This document shows positions 15,897 through 22,991 of a stretch of DNA of 45,829 nucleotides, piece by piece. Every line of letters starts with the position of its first letter. Positions within the stretch are counted from its first letter, which is position 1. Source of the stretch: Acidobacteriota bacterium. Its GTDB lineage: Bacteria > Acidobacteriota > Vicinamibacteria > Vicinamibacterales > CAVVIG01. A program made the position numbers and the translations under genes. The stretch is taken from assembly GCA_018268955.1 (NCBI GenBank), contig JAFDVO010000024.1, positions 1 through 45,829 on the forward strand, in the 5' to 3' direction. The notes below the pieces were generated by a model that saw only the letters and a program-made list of their open reading frames with translations, was not told the DNA's origin and searched no databases.

Positions 15897-18896
15897 TCAG
15901 GCATGCGCCAGGGCCTCGGCGACGACGGCGCGGATGGTGCGCTGCGCGTCCCACGGGTCGGTCACCTCGACGAACGCCCATCGTCCGAATCCCCCGTGGT
16001 TGTTGACGGCCGGCACCCAGAGAGTGCGGGCTGTGCTCACCTTCGCGGCCTTGTCCTTCCGCGCCTCGCCTGAAACCTCGACGATCAAGTTCAGGTCACC
16101 GATGCGGGCGATGAAGTCCGGGTAGTACTGCTTCTGCTCGCCGTTGAGCGTGTAGGGGATGGTGAAGTTCAGCCCCTGGTTCTTCACGTAGGCGGTCACT
16201 TCGGGCATCGCTTCGAGCGTCTGCGCGAGCTTCTGTTCCCAGCTGTCGGTGTCGGCGACAACGTGGGACACGTGGCACTTCGTGGGATCGGTCGCGTACA
16301 CGGGCTTGGTGGTGTCGAAGTCGACGTAGCGCGTGCTGCCGACGAGATCGTGTGCGCGCAGGAGCGGGCGCAGCGCAGGCGTGCCGTCCGAGCTCGCGAC
16401 GATCGCTTTGTAGATGCGGTCGGCTGCATCGTGTGCGAACGCGACCAGCAAGAGCAACTGCGGGAACGTGTCGTCCTTGCAGGTGACGCACTCGGCCAGC
16501 CAGCGCTTCGCAATGGCAAGGAGCTGCGGGAACAGCCAGGCCTGCACATCCGAATCGAAGCGGTGCTGATCGGGCCTGTCGGTCCGCGGCTGTCCATCCT
16601 GCCGGAAGTACTTCTCCAGCGTGAGCTTCGCCAGCAGGAAGGCGACCTCGTTCTCACGTCGGCTGCGAAGATCGTCGAGTGTGAGCACGGTGCGCTCGCC
16701 CACAATCGGGGCATTCTCCGTCACCGTCGCGACGTCAGCGGTGGACAGGGCCAGGCGCGAGTCGTTCGTGAACTCCGCCCGCAGACGCGCAGGGGGCAGG
16801 TCGTACCGATACCCCGTAAGCCGCGGGAAAGTGATCTCGCACGCAATGCGGTCGTCAAGGGCGCGCACGCGTGTCGGCGTGGGACCCGGAGCCGGCGGCG
16901 TCGCATCTCCGGCCGTCGGAATGAACGAGAACGGCACGCCGTACACCTCGGCGTACTCGACGTCGAACTTTCCATCGGCATTCGGCGCGTAGCTCATTCG
17001 GCGCAGCCCGCGACCGACCACCTGCTCGCAGAGAAGCTGCGTGCTGAACGCGCGGATGCCGAGGATGTGGGTCACCGTGTTGGCGTCCCACCCTTCCGTG
17101 AGCATCGAGACCGACACGACGCACCGCACGTGCTCGCCAAGCTTCCCGGCTTTACCGACGGTGTTCATCACTTCGCGCAGGAGATCCTCGTCGGTCAGCT
17201 CGTCGGCGCTCCGGCCCGGGAACCGCTGGCGGTACTCGGCCTTGAACTCCTCGATCTCGGCTTCAGCAATCTTCTTGAACTCGGGCGACATGCCTTCGCC
17301 CGATTCGAGCTGCGCGGAATCGACAAGGATGCTCTTCGGACGGGCCGACCAGTGCCCGTCCTCTTCGTTGTTGAAGAGCGGCAGCGCGCCGGGAACGACA
17401 AGTGCCGAACCGTCCGGCAATGGACGGGTCCATCCTGCCACCCAGTCGAACACAAGCTTCGACACGTTGGTGTTGCTGCACACCACGACGAAGACCGGAG
17501 GCGTGAGGCCGCGCGCCCGGGCCTCGGTGTTGGATTCCCACTGGCGGAACGCCTGCTCGTAGTGGCCGTAGAGCGAGCGGAGTGCACCTTCGAGCTTCGC
17601 CGGCAGCGCCGGCGGTCCGCTGGCCGGTTCCTCCGACCGGCGCTTCTTCGGCAGGTCGTCCCTGATCTCGGCCCACAGGTTCCTGTAGGTCGGCATCGCG
17701 CCGGTCATCGCGTTGTCGCCAACAGGCACGCGCGGCACCTTCACAATGCCGCTCTCGATCGCGTCCACGAGCGAGAAGTCCGACACGACCCAGGGGAACA
17801 GCGTGCCTTCAGGCCAGCCCGACCCCTTCAGGAAAAACGGCGTCGCGGACAGGTCGTAGATCGCGCGGACCCCGAGCTTCGCTTTCACCGCCTCCAGGCC
17901 CGAGATCCAGACCTTCGCTTCCTCCTCACGCTTCAGCGCTTCGCTCCGTTCGTCGGCGCTGAGCGTTTCCTTCGCCGCGTCCGCCTTGCGGCGGTAACAG
18001 TGGTGTGCTTCGTCGTTGATCACGACGACCTGCTTCTTGTTGCCCAGGTCGCGGCACACGCGGCGGACGATCTGGTCTGGCGTTTCCGTGAACGGGTTCT
18101 GCTCGCCGTTCGCGAGGATGGCCTTCGTCAGCCTCGCGGCGTCCCCCTTCTCACGCGGGAGGAACGCGTGGTAGTTGGTGATGACGACGCGGGCCTGGCC
18201 CAGGCGTTCGAGCAGGTCGCCTGGCAGCAGGTCGCGCTGGCGGTAGTAGTTGTCCGGGTCGCTCGGCAGGAGCACGCGAAGCCGATCCCGGATGGTGATG
18301 CCGGGAGCGACGAGCAGGAAGGCATCGGAGAAGCGCGCGTCCTGGCGATCCTCCAGCTTGTTGAGCGCCTGCCAGGCGATGAGCATCGCCATCACCACCG
18401 TCTTGCCCGAGCCGGTGGCCATCTTCAGCGCGATGCGCGGCAGGCCGGGATTCGAGCGGTTGTTGGCCTCCCGCAGATCGTTGTCGATCCAGGCGTCTCC
18501 GTACTTGCGAGCCACCTCGGCGATGTAAATGGCCGTTTCGACCGCCTCGATCTGGCAGAAGAAGAGCTTCTTCTCGCGCTCCGGGTTCCGCCAGTACTCG
18601 AGCAGTCGGGCTGTGGTCGCCGTCACGCCGACGTGTCCACCGCGCCGCCATGCGCCGACGCGCTCGCGGATCTCGTTCACGAGCCGCGTTTCTTCGAGGC
18701 GGTCGGCCGTCCACTCCGTGTCGAACTGAAGCTGCTGGCCCTTCTTGCGGGGCTGCGCGATCGGAATGAAGTACGCGCTTCGCCGCCGCTTCGGAACGAT
18801 CTCGTTGGTGATGCCCTGCGTGTCGAACTTGAAGTGCCGGGTCGGCTCGGCGAAGGGCGAGTTCAGGATGGGGTTCTGGATGAGCGTATCGGCCAC
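15897..18896 (-). CDS. type III-like restriction helicase-nuclease (Res)
   Basis: 999 residues, GTG start (GTGGCCGAT). SF2 helicase: Walker A ATGSGKT (Lys165), DEAH at 295-298 (NDEAHHCY), motif III DLSATPFF, and motif VI QVVGRGLRR after LTEGWDANTV. The C-terminus has a PD-(D/E)xK-like segment: Pro926-Asp927 then Glu940-Val-Ser942, so the usual Lys position holds Ser. It resembles the BPTD_3080-type group of Res proteins that pair with a stand-alone Mod. With the methyltransferase it should form an ATP-driven restriction complex. Gene order is Res first, unlike the usual Mod-Res order. The 5' side carries the right-hand direct repeat. Confidence 0.9.
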   Translation of the reverse strand: MADTLIQNPILNSPFAEPTRHFKFDTQGITNEIVPKRRRSAYFIPIAQPRKKGQQLQFDTEWTADRLEETRLVNEIRERVGAWRRGGHVGVTATTARLLEYWRNPEREKKLFFCQIEAVETAIYIAEVARKYGDAWIDNDLREANNRSNPGLPRIALKMATGSGKTVVMAMLIAWQALNKLEDRQDARFSDAFLLVAPGITIRDRLRVLLPSDPDNYYRQRDLLPGDLLERLGQARVVITNYHAFLPREKGDAARLTKAILANGEQNPFTETPDQIVRRVCRDLGNKKQVVVINDEAHHCYRRKADAAKETLSADERSEALKREEEAKVWISGLEAVKAKLGVRAIYDLSATPFFLKGSGWPEGTLFPWVVSDFSLVDAIESGIVKVPRVPVGDNAMTGAMPTYRNLWAEIRDDLPKKRRSEEPASGPPALPAKLEGALRSLYGHYEQAFRQWESNTEARARGLTPPVFVVVCSNTNVSKLVFDWVAGWTRPLPDGSALVVPGALPLFNNEEDGHWSARPKSILVDSAQLESGEGMSPEFKKIAEAEIEEFKAEYRQRFPGRSADELTDEDLLREVMNTVGKAGKLGEHVRCVVSVSMLTEGWDANTVTHILGIRAFSTQLLCEQVVGRGLRRMSYAPNADGKFDVEYAEVYGVPFSFIPTAGDATPPAPGPTPTRVRALDDRIACEITFPRLTGYRYDLPPARLRAEFTNDSRLALSTADVATVTENAPIVGERTVLTLDDLRSRRENEVAFLLAKLTLEKYFRQDGQPRTDRPDQHRFDSDVQAWLFPQLLAIAKRWLAECVTCKDDTFPQLLLLVAFAHDAADRIYKAIVASSDGTPALRPLLRAHDLVGSTRYVDFDTTKPVYATDPTKCHVSHVVADTDSWEQKLAQTLEAMPEVTAYVKNQGLNFTIPYTLNGEQKQYYPDFIARIGDLNLIVEVSGEARKDKAAKVSTARTLWVPAVNNHGGFGRWAFVEVTDPWDAQRTIRAVVAEALAHA

Positions 18897-18929
18897 GGCG
18901 CGGGGACAAGATACCAGTAAAGAGACCTG

Positions 18930-18958
18930 TCGGGCTTCGGACTTCAGGCTCCAGGCTT
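18930..18958 (+). repeat. heptad lead-in to right direct repeat
   Basis: Four GGGCTTC/AGGCTCC-type heptads leading into the 75-nt direct repeat, between the Res start and the cytochrome stop. Confidence 0.7.
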
Positions 18959-19033
18959 CAGGCTCTGGGCGTGGTCGGCTTCTGGCCTGAAGTCGACCCG
19001 TCCCGCAGCCTGGAGTCTGAAGCCGGAAGCCTG
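18959..19033 (+). repeat. direct repeat DR-right of defence island
   Basis: 75 nt nearly identical to 10216-10289 and in the same orientation. The core is a hairpin GTCGGCTTC, loop TGGCCT, GAAGTCGAC, followed by inverted heptads ending GGAAGCCTG. It lies just upstream of the Res gene, so it marks the right end of the defence island. Confidence 0.9.
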
Positions 19034-19045
19034 TTTGGGTAACGT

Positions 19046-19061
19046 CGACGCGTCAGCGTCG
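19046..19061. terminator. hairpin after cytochrome c gene
   Basis: CGACGC-GTCA-GCGTCG, a 6-bp stem starting 2 nt beyond the cytochrome stop codon on the minus strand. Terminator-like position, no U-run. Confidence 0.4.
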
Positions 19062-19063
19062 CG

Positions 19064-19609
19064 TCACTTCAGCTCGTTGCAGACGTCCGTCTCCTCGCCC
19101 CAGTACTCGACGCACTTCACGTGCGTGTCCATCGGCCCCTTGCCAATCACCTTGTCGAACAGGAAGTCGGCGACCATCTCGATCTCGCGCGGCTGCAGGG
19201 TCGAGGCAGGATTGACAAGGTCGAGGTTGTTCTTCTTCAGATCCGCTTCTGTGGTGTTGTTGCAGCGGGAGGGATCCTTGTACGCCTGGCGATCGAACGC
19301 CGGCATGCCGCGGCCGGGCCGCCCGCAGCGGATCGCGTAGAGGATGCCGGCACGCCCAAGGCGTGTCTGCCGCAGGTTCGGTGCATCGGGCATCTGCGTG
19401 TCCATCTTCCGCCCGTCCGCCGCCCAGCCGTGGCACGTCTGGCAGTCGGCCTTCGTGCGGTAGATCGTCATCCCTTCCTTGACGTCCTCGGGATCCGGAG
19501 CCGGCCCCTGCGCGCGCACGGGCTGCGCCGCCATCGCCGCGAAGGCCAGGGCAAGGGAAGAGGCAGCGAGCGCGCCCGCCACCCAGAACCGTGTGAAGTG
19601 TCTCACCAT
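19064..19609 (-). CDS. exported c-type cytochrome
   Basis: 181 residues with a signal peptide (VAGALAASSLALAFAA) and one heme site CQTCH (Cys56, Cys59, His60). A methionine-rich segment (KMDTQMPDAP, RGMPAF) supplies the likely axial ligand. Two further cysteines near the end (KCVEYW, DVCNELK) may form a disulfide. It follows the YVTN lipoprotein gene on the same strand across a heptad array. In quinoprotein pathways such small cytochromes accept electrons from PQQ enzymes; here the partner could be the quinoprotein at 8430 or those at 28-36 kb (inference). Confidence 0.88.
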   Translation of the reverse strand: MVRHFTRFWVAGALAASSLALAFAAMAAQPVRAQGPAPDPEDVKEGMTIYRTKADCQTCHGWAADGRKMDTQMPDAPNLRQTRLGRAGILYAIRCGRPGRGMPAFDRQAYKDPSRCNNTTEADLKKNNLDLVNPASTLQPREIEMVADFLFDKVIGKGPMDTHVKCVEYWGEETDVCNELK

Positions 19610-19628
19610 ATGTGCGTTCCGACGTGAG

Positions 19629-19722
19629 AAGTGAGAACTCAGCGTTCAGAACTTCTCTGAACTTCTGACTTCTGACTTCTGACTTCTAACTTCTTCAGTC
19701 TTACGTCTAACGTCTAACGTCT
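19629..19722 (-). repeat. heptad repeats (ACTTCTG and CGTCTAA)
   Basis: Runs of ACTTCTG (five or six units) and then CGTCTAA (three or four units) fill the space between the YVTN and cytochrome genes; the last units overlap the YVTN stop region. Confidence 0.85.
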
Positions 19723-20802
19723 GTTCACGACCGCCACGCCCCACGGCCCGTCACCCGCCGGGATCTTCTTCTTCACCGTTCGCGTGGCCACGTCGATGAT
19801 CGACACGTCGTTCGATGGTCCGTTCGCCGTGTAGAGCGTGGACCCGTCCGGCGACACGGCGATGCCCCACGGGCGCTGCCCTGCTTCAATCTGCCCTACC
19901 ACCTTGTCTGTTGCGGTGTCGACCAGCAGCACCATCTTGCTGCGGCCGGTGGAGACGAACAGCGTCTTGCCGTCCGGGGACATCGCCGTGCCCATCGGAC
20001 GCATACCCTCGCCGAGCGGGATCTTCTTCAACGCGCGGAGCGTCTTCGCGTCGATGACCGTCAGCGTCGCTTCGTTCTCAGCCGGGATGTAGGCGCGCGA
20101 ACCGTCCGGCAGGAATGCGATCGAGCGCGGACGCGCGCCGACCTCGATCGACGTCAGCACCTTCTTCGCCGCCAGATCGATCACGTACACCGCGCCCGCA
20201 TCCTCGGACGTCGCCCAGACCTGCCGGCCGTCCGGCGTTACCGAGATCCCTTCGGGTTCCTTGCCGACCCCGAAGGACTGCGACACGGTTCCGTCGGCGA
20301 TCTGCACGATGCTCACCTGCGCCGTGTCCTCGTTCGCGATGAACGCTTCCGTGCCGTCCTTGCTGAGCGCCACCCCTTCGGGATCGGAGCCAGCGCGCAG
20401 CACGCGCACCAGTGTGTTCGTCGTGGTGTCGACCTCGCCGATGCCGTCCGCTCCCTTGTCGGGCGGTGGCAGCTTGGATTCATCAACACCAGGTCCGGCA
20501 ATTGGTGACCCGCTCAACGCGACATAGAGCCGTGTCCGATCCGGGTTGGAGACGATGCCACGGGGGCGCTTGCCGAGTTGGAGGGAGCCGACAGCTTCAA
20601 GCCGATCAAGGTCGATGACCGTCAGCGTACCTTCGCGCTCGTTCGTCACATAGAGCGCGTTGGCCGGCACCGGCACCGAGGATGCGGGCTTCGGCGCGGG
20701 AGGCGCACCGGCCGGCTCCGGCGCTGGTGCGGGAGCGGGTGCGGTGTTGCACCCGGCAAGAATCAGGAGGAGCGGAAGCGCGGTCAGGGTGCGTGCATGC
20801 AT
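19714..20802 (-). CDS. YVTN beta-propeller lipoprotein
   Basis: 362 residues. The signal peptide ends in a lipobox LAGC (Cys18), followed by a Pro/Ala-rich linker, so the protein should be anchored on the outer side of a membrane. The propeller blades show ALYVTNEREGTLTVIDL, PRGIVSNPDRTRLYV, PEGISVTPDGRQVW and PWGIAVSPDGSTLYTANG, typical of YVTN / PQQ-dependent-catabolism-associated propellers. It lies between an MBL-fold hydrolase and a cytochrome c on the same strand, a combination reminiscent of quinohemoprotein relay loci. No enzyme activity is assigned. Confidence 0.88.
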   Translation of the reverse strand: MHARTLTALPLLLILAGCNTAPAPAPAPEPAGAPPAPKPASSVPVPANALYVTNEREGTLTVIDLDRLEAVGSLQLGKRPRGIVSNPDRTRLYVALSGSPIAGPGVDESKLPPPDKGADGIGEVDTTTNTLVRVLRAGSDPEGVALSKDGTEAFIANEDTAQVSIVQIADGTVSQSFGVGKEPEGISVTPDGRQVWATSEDAGAVYVIDLAAKKVLTSIEVGARPRSIAFLPDGSRAYIPAENEATLTVIDAKTLRALKKIPLGEGMRPMGTAMSPDGKTLFVSTGRSKMVLLVDTATDKVVGQIEAGQRPWGIAVSPDGSTLYTANGPSNDVSIIDVATRTVKKKIPAGDGPWGVAVVNRR

Positions 20803-20810
20803 CGCAAGGC

Positions 20811-20877
20811 TCGGAACTGGGGACTCGGGACTCGGGACTCGGGACTCGGAATTGGGGACTCGGAATTCGGAACTCGC
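20811..20877 (+). repeat. heptad repeat (GGGACTC family)
   Basis: Nine units of GGGACTC or GGAATTG. The inverted form (CGAGTCC) occurs at 22854-22912. Confidence 0.88.
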
Positions 20878-20882
20878 ACACG

Positions 20883-21095
20883 AAACGCACTACCACGGAG
20901 GGCACGCAGGCCAACACAGAGGACACGGCCACAGTTCAGGCTTCCACTCACTCACCACGTCGCCAACTCTCGAACTCGGAGATCACCTCGGTGCGGCCCA
21001 TAGCCCACAGCCCCTGGCCGATTGCCGATAGCGGCGAAGCTCGCAGCCGACGAAGCCCGCAGCCCGCAGCCCGAAGCCAGGAGCCCGAAGATCCG
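20883..21095. repeat. mixed repeat patch upstream of YVTN gene
   Basis: Contains a short 9-nt-period patch (CCACGGAGG, GCACGCAGG, ACACAGAGG), then heptads in the GAAGCCC/GCAGCCC orientation around CGCAGCCGACGAAG, the right half of the GTCGGCT hairpin element. The whole 305-nt gap between the YVTN and MBL genes is repeats; I see no gene in it. Confidence 0.75.
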
Positions 21096-21107
21096 TGCAT
21101 GCCGTGA

Positions 21108-22151
21108 TCACCCCTGCGTGGCTACTCCTGCCTTCGCGCATTCCTCGACGGTCGTCAGGTACTGCAGCACGCCTTCCTTCCCGATCACGTACGGGTGGGT
21201 CTGGGTCGCGGAGCGCTTCGCGAGCGCGGGGATCTTCTCCTTGCTGCCGTCGAAGTTCGTGTGGTTCGCGATGATGATGTCGGCGCCAGCCTGGGCCGCG
21301 AGGTTGCGGAACCGTTCTGCCGACTTCGCGTAGGTGTCGAACCAGAACTTCGCGGGGCGTTCCGGCGTGATGTACGCGGCTGGTCCCTGCACCCAGTTGA
21401 ACGCGGTGCCGCCCCACGCGGCCGCGAGGTGCGCCTGGCCGTGGTCCTTCACGGGAATGAGCGTCGAGATCGTGCCCAGCGTGTGCCCCGGCGTGATGTA
21501 CATCGTCAGCGTGGTGTCGCCGAGCGTCAGCTTCATGCCGTCGGTGACCACCATGTCCTTCCGCGGCACCGGCTGCGCGTTCGGGTTCGAGCGCGAGCGC
21601 TCGAGCAGCCCCCAGTCCTCTTCGGTCAACAGCACGCGCGCGCCGTACTTGTCCTGCAGGAACTTCGCGCCGCCTGAGTGATCGCCGTGTCCGTGGCTGA
21701 CGATGACGTACTTGATTTGTGCCGGGTCGAGCCCGAGCTTCTTCATCCCGCCGACCACCTCGTCCTCGACCGAGTAGTCGTAGATGGCGTCGATGATGAT
21801 GATGCCCTGCGACGTCGTGACGGCCCACGACGAGTACTCGCTCTGCCCGAGGAAGTACAGGTTGTCGAAGACCTTCGCCGGCTCGGTGTACCAGATCTCC
21901 CGCGCAGGCGGGCCGGGCCGGCGCGCGGGTGCCGCGCCCGCAGCAGCAGGTGCCGCCGGGCGTGCCGGCTGCGTGAGGTAGCCGCACGTCACAGTGAACA
22001 CGCCAGTGTGTTCCGTGCCAGCGGCCTTCCGCGCCGCCTCGATGTGGATCTGTGCGGCAGGGCTCAGCGGCGCCTGCGCCATGAGTGCGGCGGTCCCGAT
22101 GCCCCCTGCCACCGACAGCGCGATGGCCGTGCGTCCGACATGTCGCTTCAT
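21108..22151 (-). CDS. exported MBL-fold metallohydrolase (class B3-like)
   Basis: 347 residues from the ATG at 22151, which has GGGGGAG 7 nt upstream; a GTG two codons earlier is too close to that site. A signal peptide ends near LMAQA. The zinc motif is HGHGDH (His153, His155, Asp157, His158), then PGHTLG (His223) and IIANHTNFDG. This pattern is the metallo-beta-lactamase superfamily, near subclass B3. Many exported acidobacterial members are not proven beta-lactamases; the neighbouring YVTN and cytochrome genes fit a quinoprotein-associated hydrolase instead. A Pro/Ala-rich insertion sits at about residues 62-82. Confidence 0.85.
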   Translation of the reverse strand: MKRHVGRTAIALSVAGGIGTAALMAQAPLSPAAQIHIEAARKAAGTEHTGVFTVTCGYLTQPARPAAPAAAGAAPARRPGPPAREIWYTEPAKVFDNLYFLGQSEYSSWAVTTSQGIIIIDAIYDYSVEDEVVGGMKKLGLDPAQIKYVIVSHGHGDHSGGAKFLQDKYGARVLLTEEDWGLLERSRSNPNAQPVPRKDMVVTDGMKLTLGDTTLTMYITPGHTLGTISTLIPVKDHGQAHLAAAWGGTAFNWVQGPAAYITPERPAKFWFDTYAKSAERFRNLAAQAGADIIIANHTNFDGSKEKIPALAKRSATQTHPYVIGKEGVLQYLTTVEECAKAGVATQG

Positions 22152-22233
22152 CTTCACGCTCCCCCGAGTGCCCGCTCACGCGGCGGAGTAACTCTACTCC
22201 GACATGAGGAAAAGGCGCACGACCGTAATCCCC

Positions 22234-22817
22234 CTAATGCACAAATGCTGAAATGCAGAAACGCACGCAGAGGGGGGGCGGGGCTGTGACGAACCGACTA
22301 ATGCACAAATGCTGAAATGCAGGAATGCACGCAGAGGGCAGGCCGGGCTGGCTGGACGGGCGGGGCTGGGACGGAAGGCGACTAATGCACAAATGCTGAA
22401 ATGCGGGAATGCACGCAGAGGGCGGCGCCCGACCAACGCAGAAATGCTGAAATGCCGGAATGCACAGGCGGCGGGTCGGGGCCGACTAACGCACGAACGC
22501 TGGAACGCGGAAACGCACGAAGACGGCAGGCGGGGCGGAACGCGCCCTGCTAATGCAGGAATGCTGAAATGCAGGAATGCACGCAGAGGGCGGCGCCCGA
22601 CCAACGCACGAACGCTGGAACGCAGAAACGCACGAAGGCGGCAGGCGGGGCGGAACGCGCCCTGCTAATGCACAAATGCTGAAATGCAGGAATGCACGCA
22701 GAGGGCGGCGCCCGACCAACGCACGAACGCTGGAACGCAGAAACGCACGAAGGCGGCAGGCGGGGCGGAACGCGCCCTGCTAATGCAGGAATGCTGAAAT
22801 GCAGGAATGCACGCAGA
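22234..22817 (+). repeat. long octad array with 115-bp higher-order units
   Basis: Octads TAATGCAC, AAATGCTG, AAATGCAG, GAATGCAC separated by GC-rich spacers. Units start at CTAATGCA and are about 65, 83, 169, 115 and 115 bp; the copies at 22550-22664 and 22665-22779 differ at only about three positions, and a partial unit follows. It fills the divergent space between the MBL gene and the AhpD-like gene. Open frames through it (both strands) are repeat artefacts. Confidence 0.92.
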
Positions 22818-22831
22818 CGCAGCAGTCGTAG

Positions 22832-22853
22832 CGGGCACGCTTCAGCGTGCCCG
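22832..22853. other. perfect 9-bp hairpin
   Basis: CGGGCACGC-TTCA-GCGTGCCCG, between the octad array and a heptad array. It could be a REP-like palindrome or a terminator. Confidence 0.55.
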
Positions 22854-22912
22854 AACCCAAGCCCCGAGTCCCGAGTCCCCAGTCCCGAGTCCCGCGTGCC
22901 GGGTCCCGAGCG
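22854..22912 (+). repeat. heptad repeat (CGAGTCC family)
   Basis: Seven units of CGAGTCC or CCAGTCC, the inverted form of the GGGACTC family at 20.8 kb. Confidence 0.85.
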
Positions 22913-22991
22913 TAATGCGTTCGCGCTATTGACGGGGTGCCGAGACGAGCCGATTCTTGGGCGCCTGTTTCAGAGCCTGGGAGAGCCTATC

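Larger units (their letters stand above)
10216..19033. other. defence island flanked by 75-nt direct repeats
   Basis: Between the two direct repeats lie DUF4276, its ATPase, Mod, mazEF and Res, all defence or toxin genes, and nothing else. Genes outside both ends are oxidation-related (quinoprotein to the left, cytochrome to the right). No integrase, transposase or tRNA is in the island, so any mobility would need recombination between the repeats or an enzyme in trans. Confidence 0.7.

Noticed and set aside
16263..18920. 885-codon open frame on the plus strand
   Set aside because: Antisense shadow of the Res gene in high-GC DNA; composition is Arg/His/Val-rich with no domain, whereas the minus strand has all helicase motifs.
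21108..22151. Calling the MBL protein a beta-lactamase
   Set aside because: The zinc motifs fit the superfamily and are near B3, but the context is quinoprotein-related and sequence alone does not show antibiotic hydrolysis.
22309..22783. Open frames encoding repeated MLKCRNARR-type peptides
   Set aside because: They only translate the octad array; no ribosome site and similar open frames exist on the other strand.
22234..22817. Possible CRISPR array
   Set aside because: Spacing is irregular, the spacers repeat each other, the short repeats have an 8-nt period and there are no cas genes.
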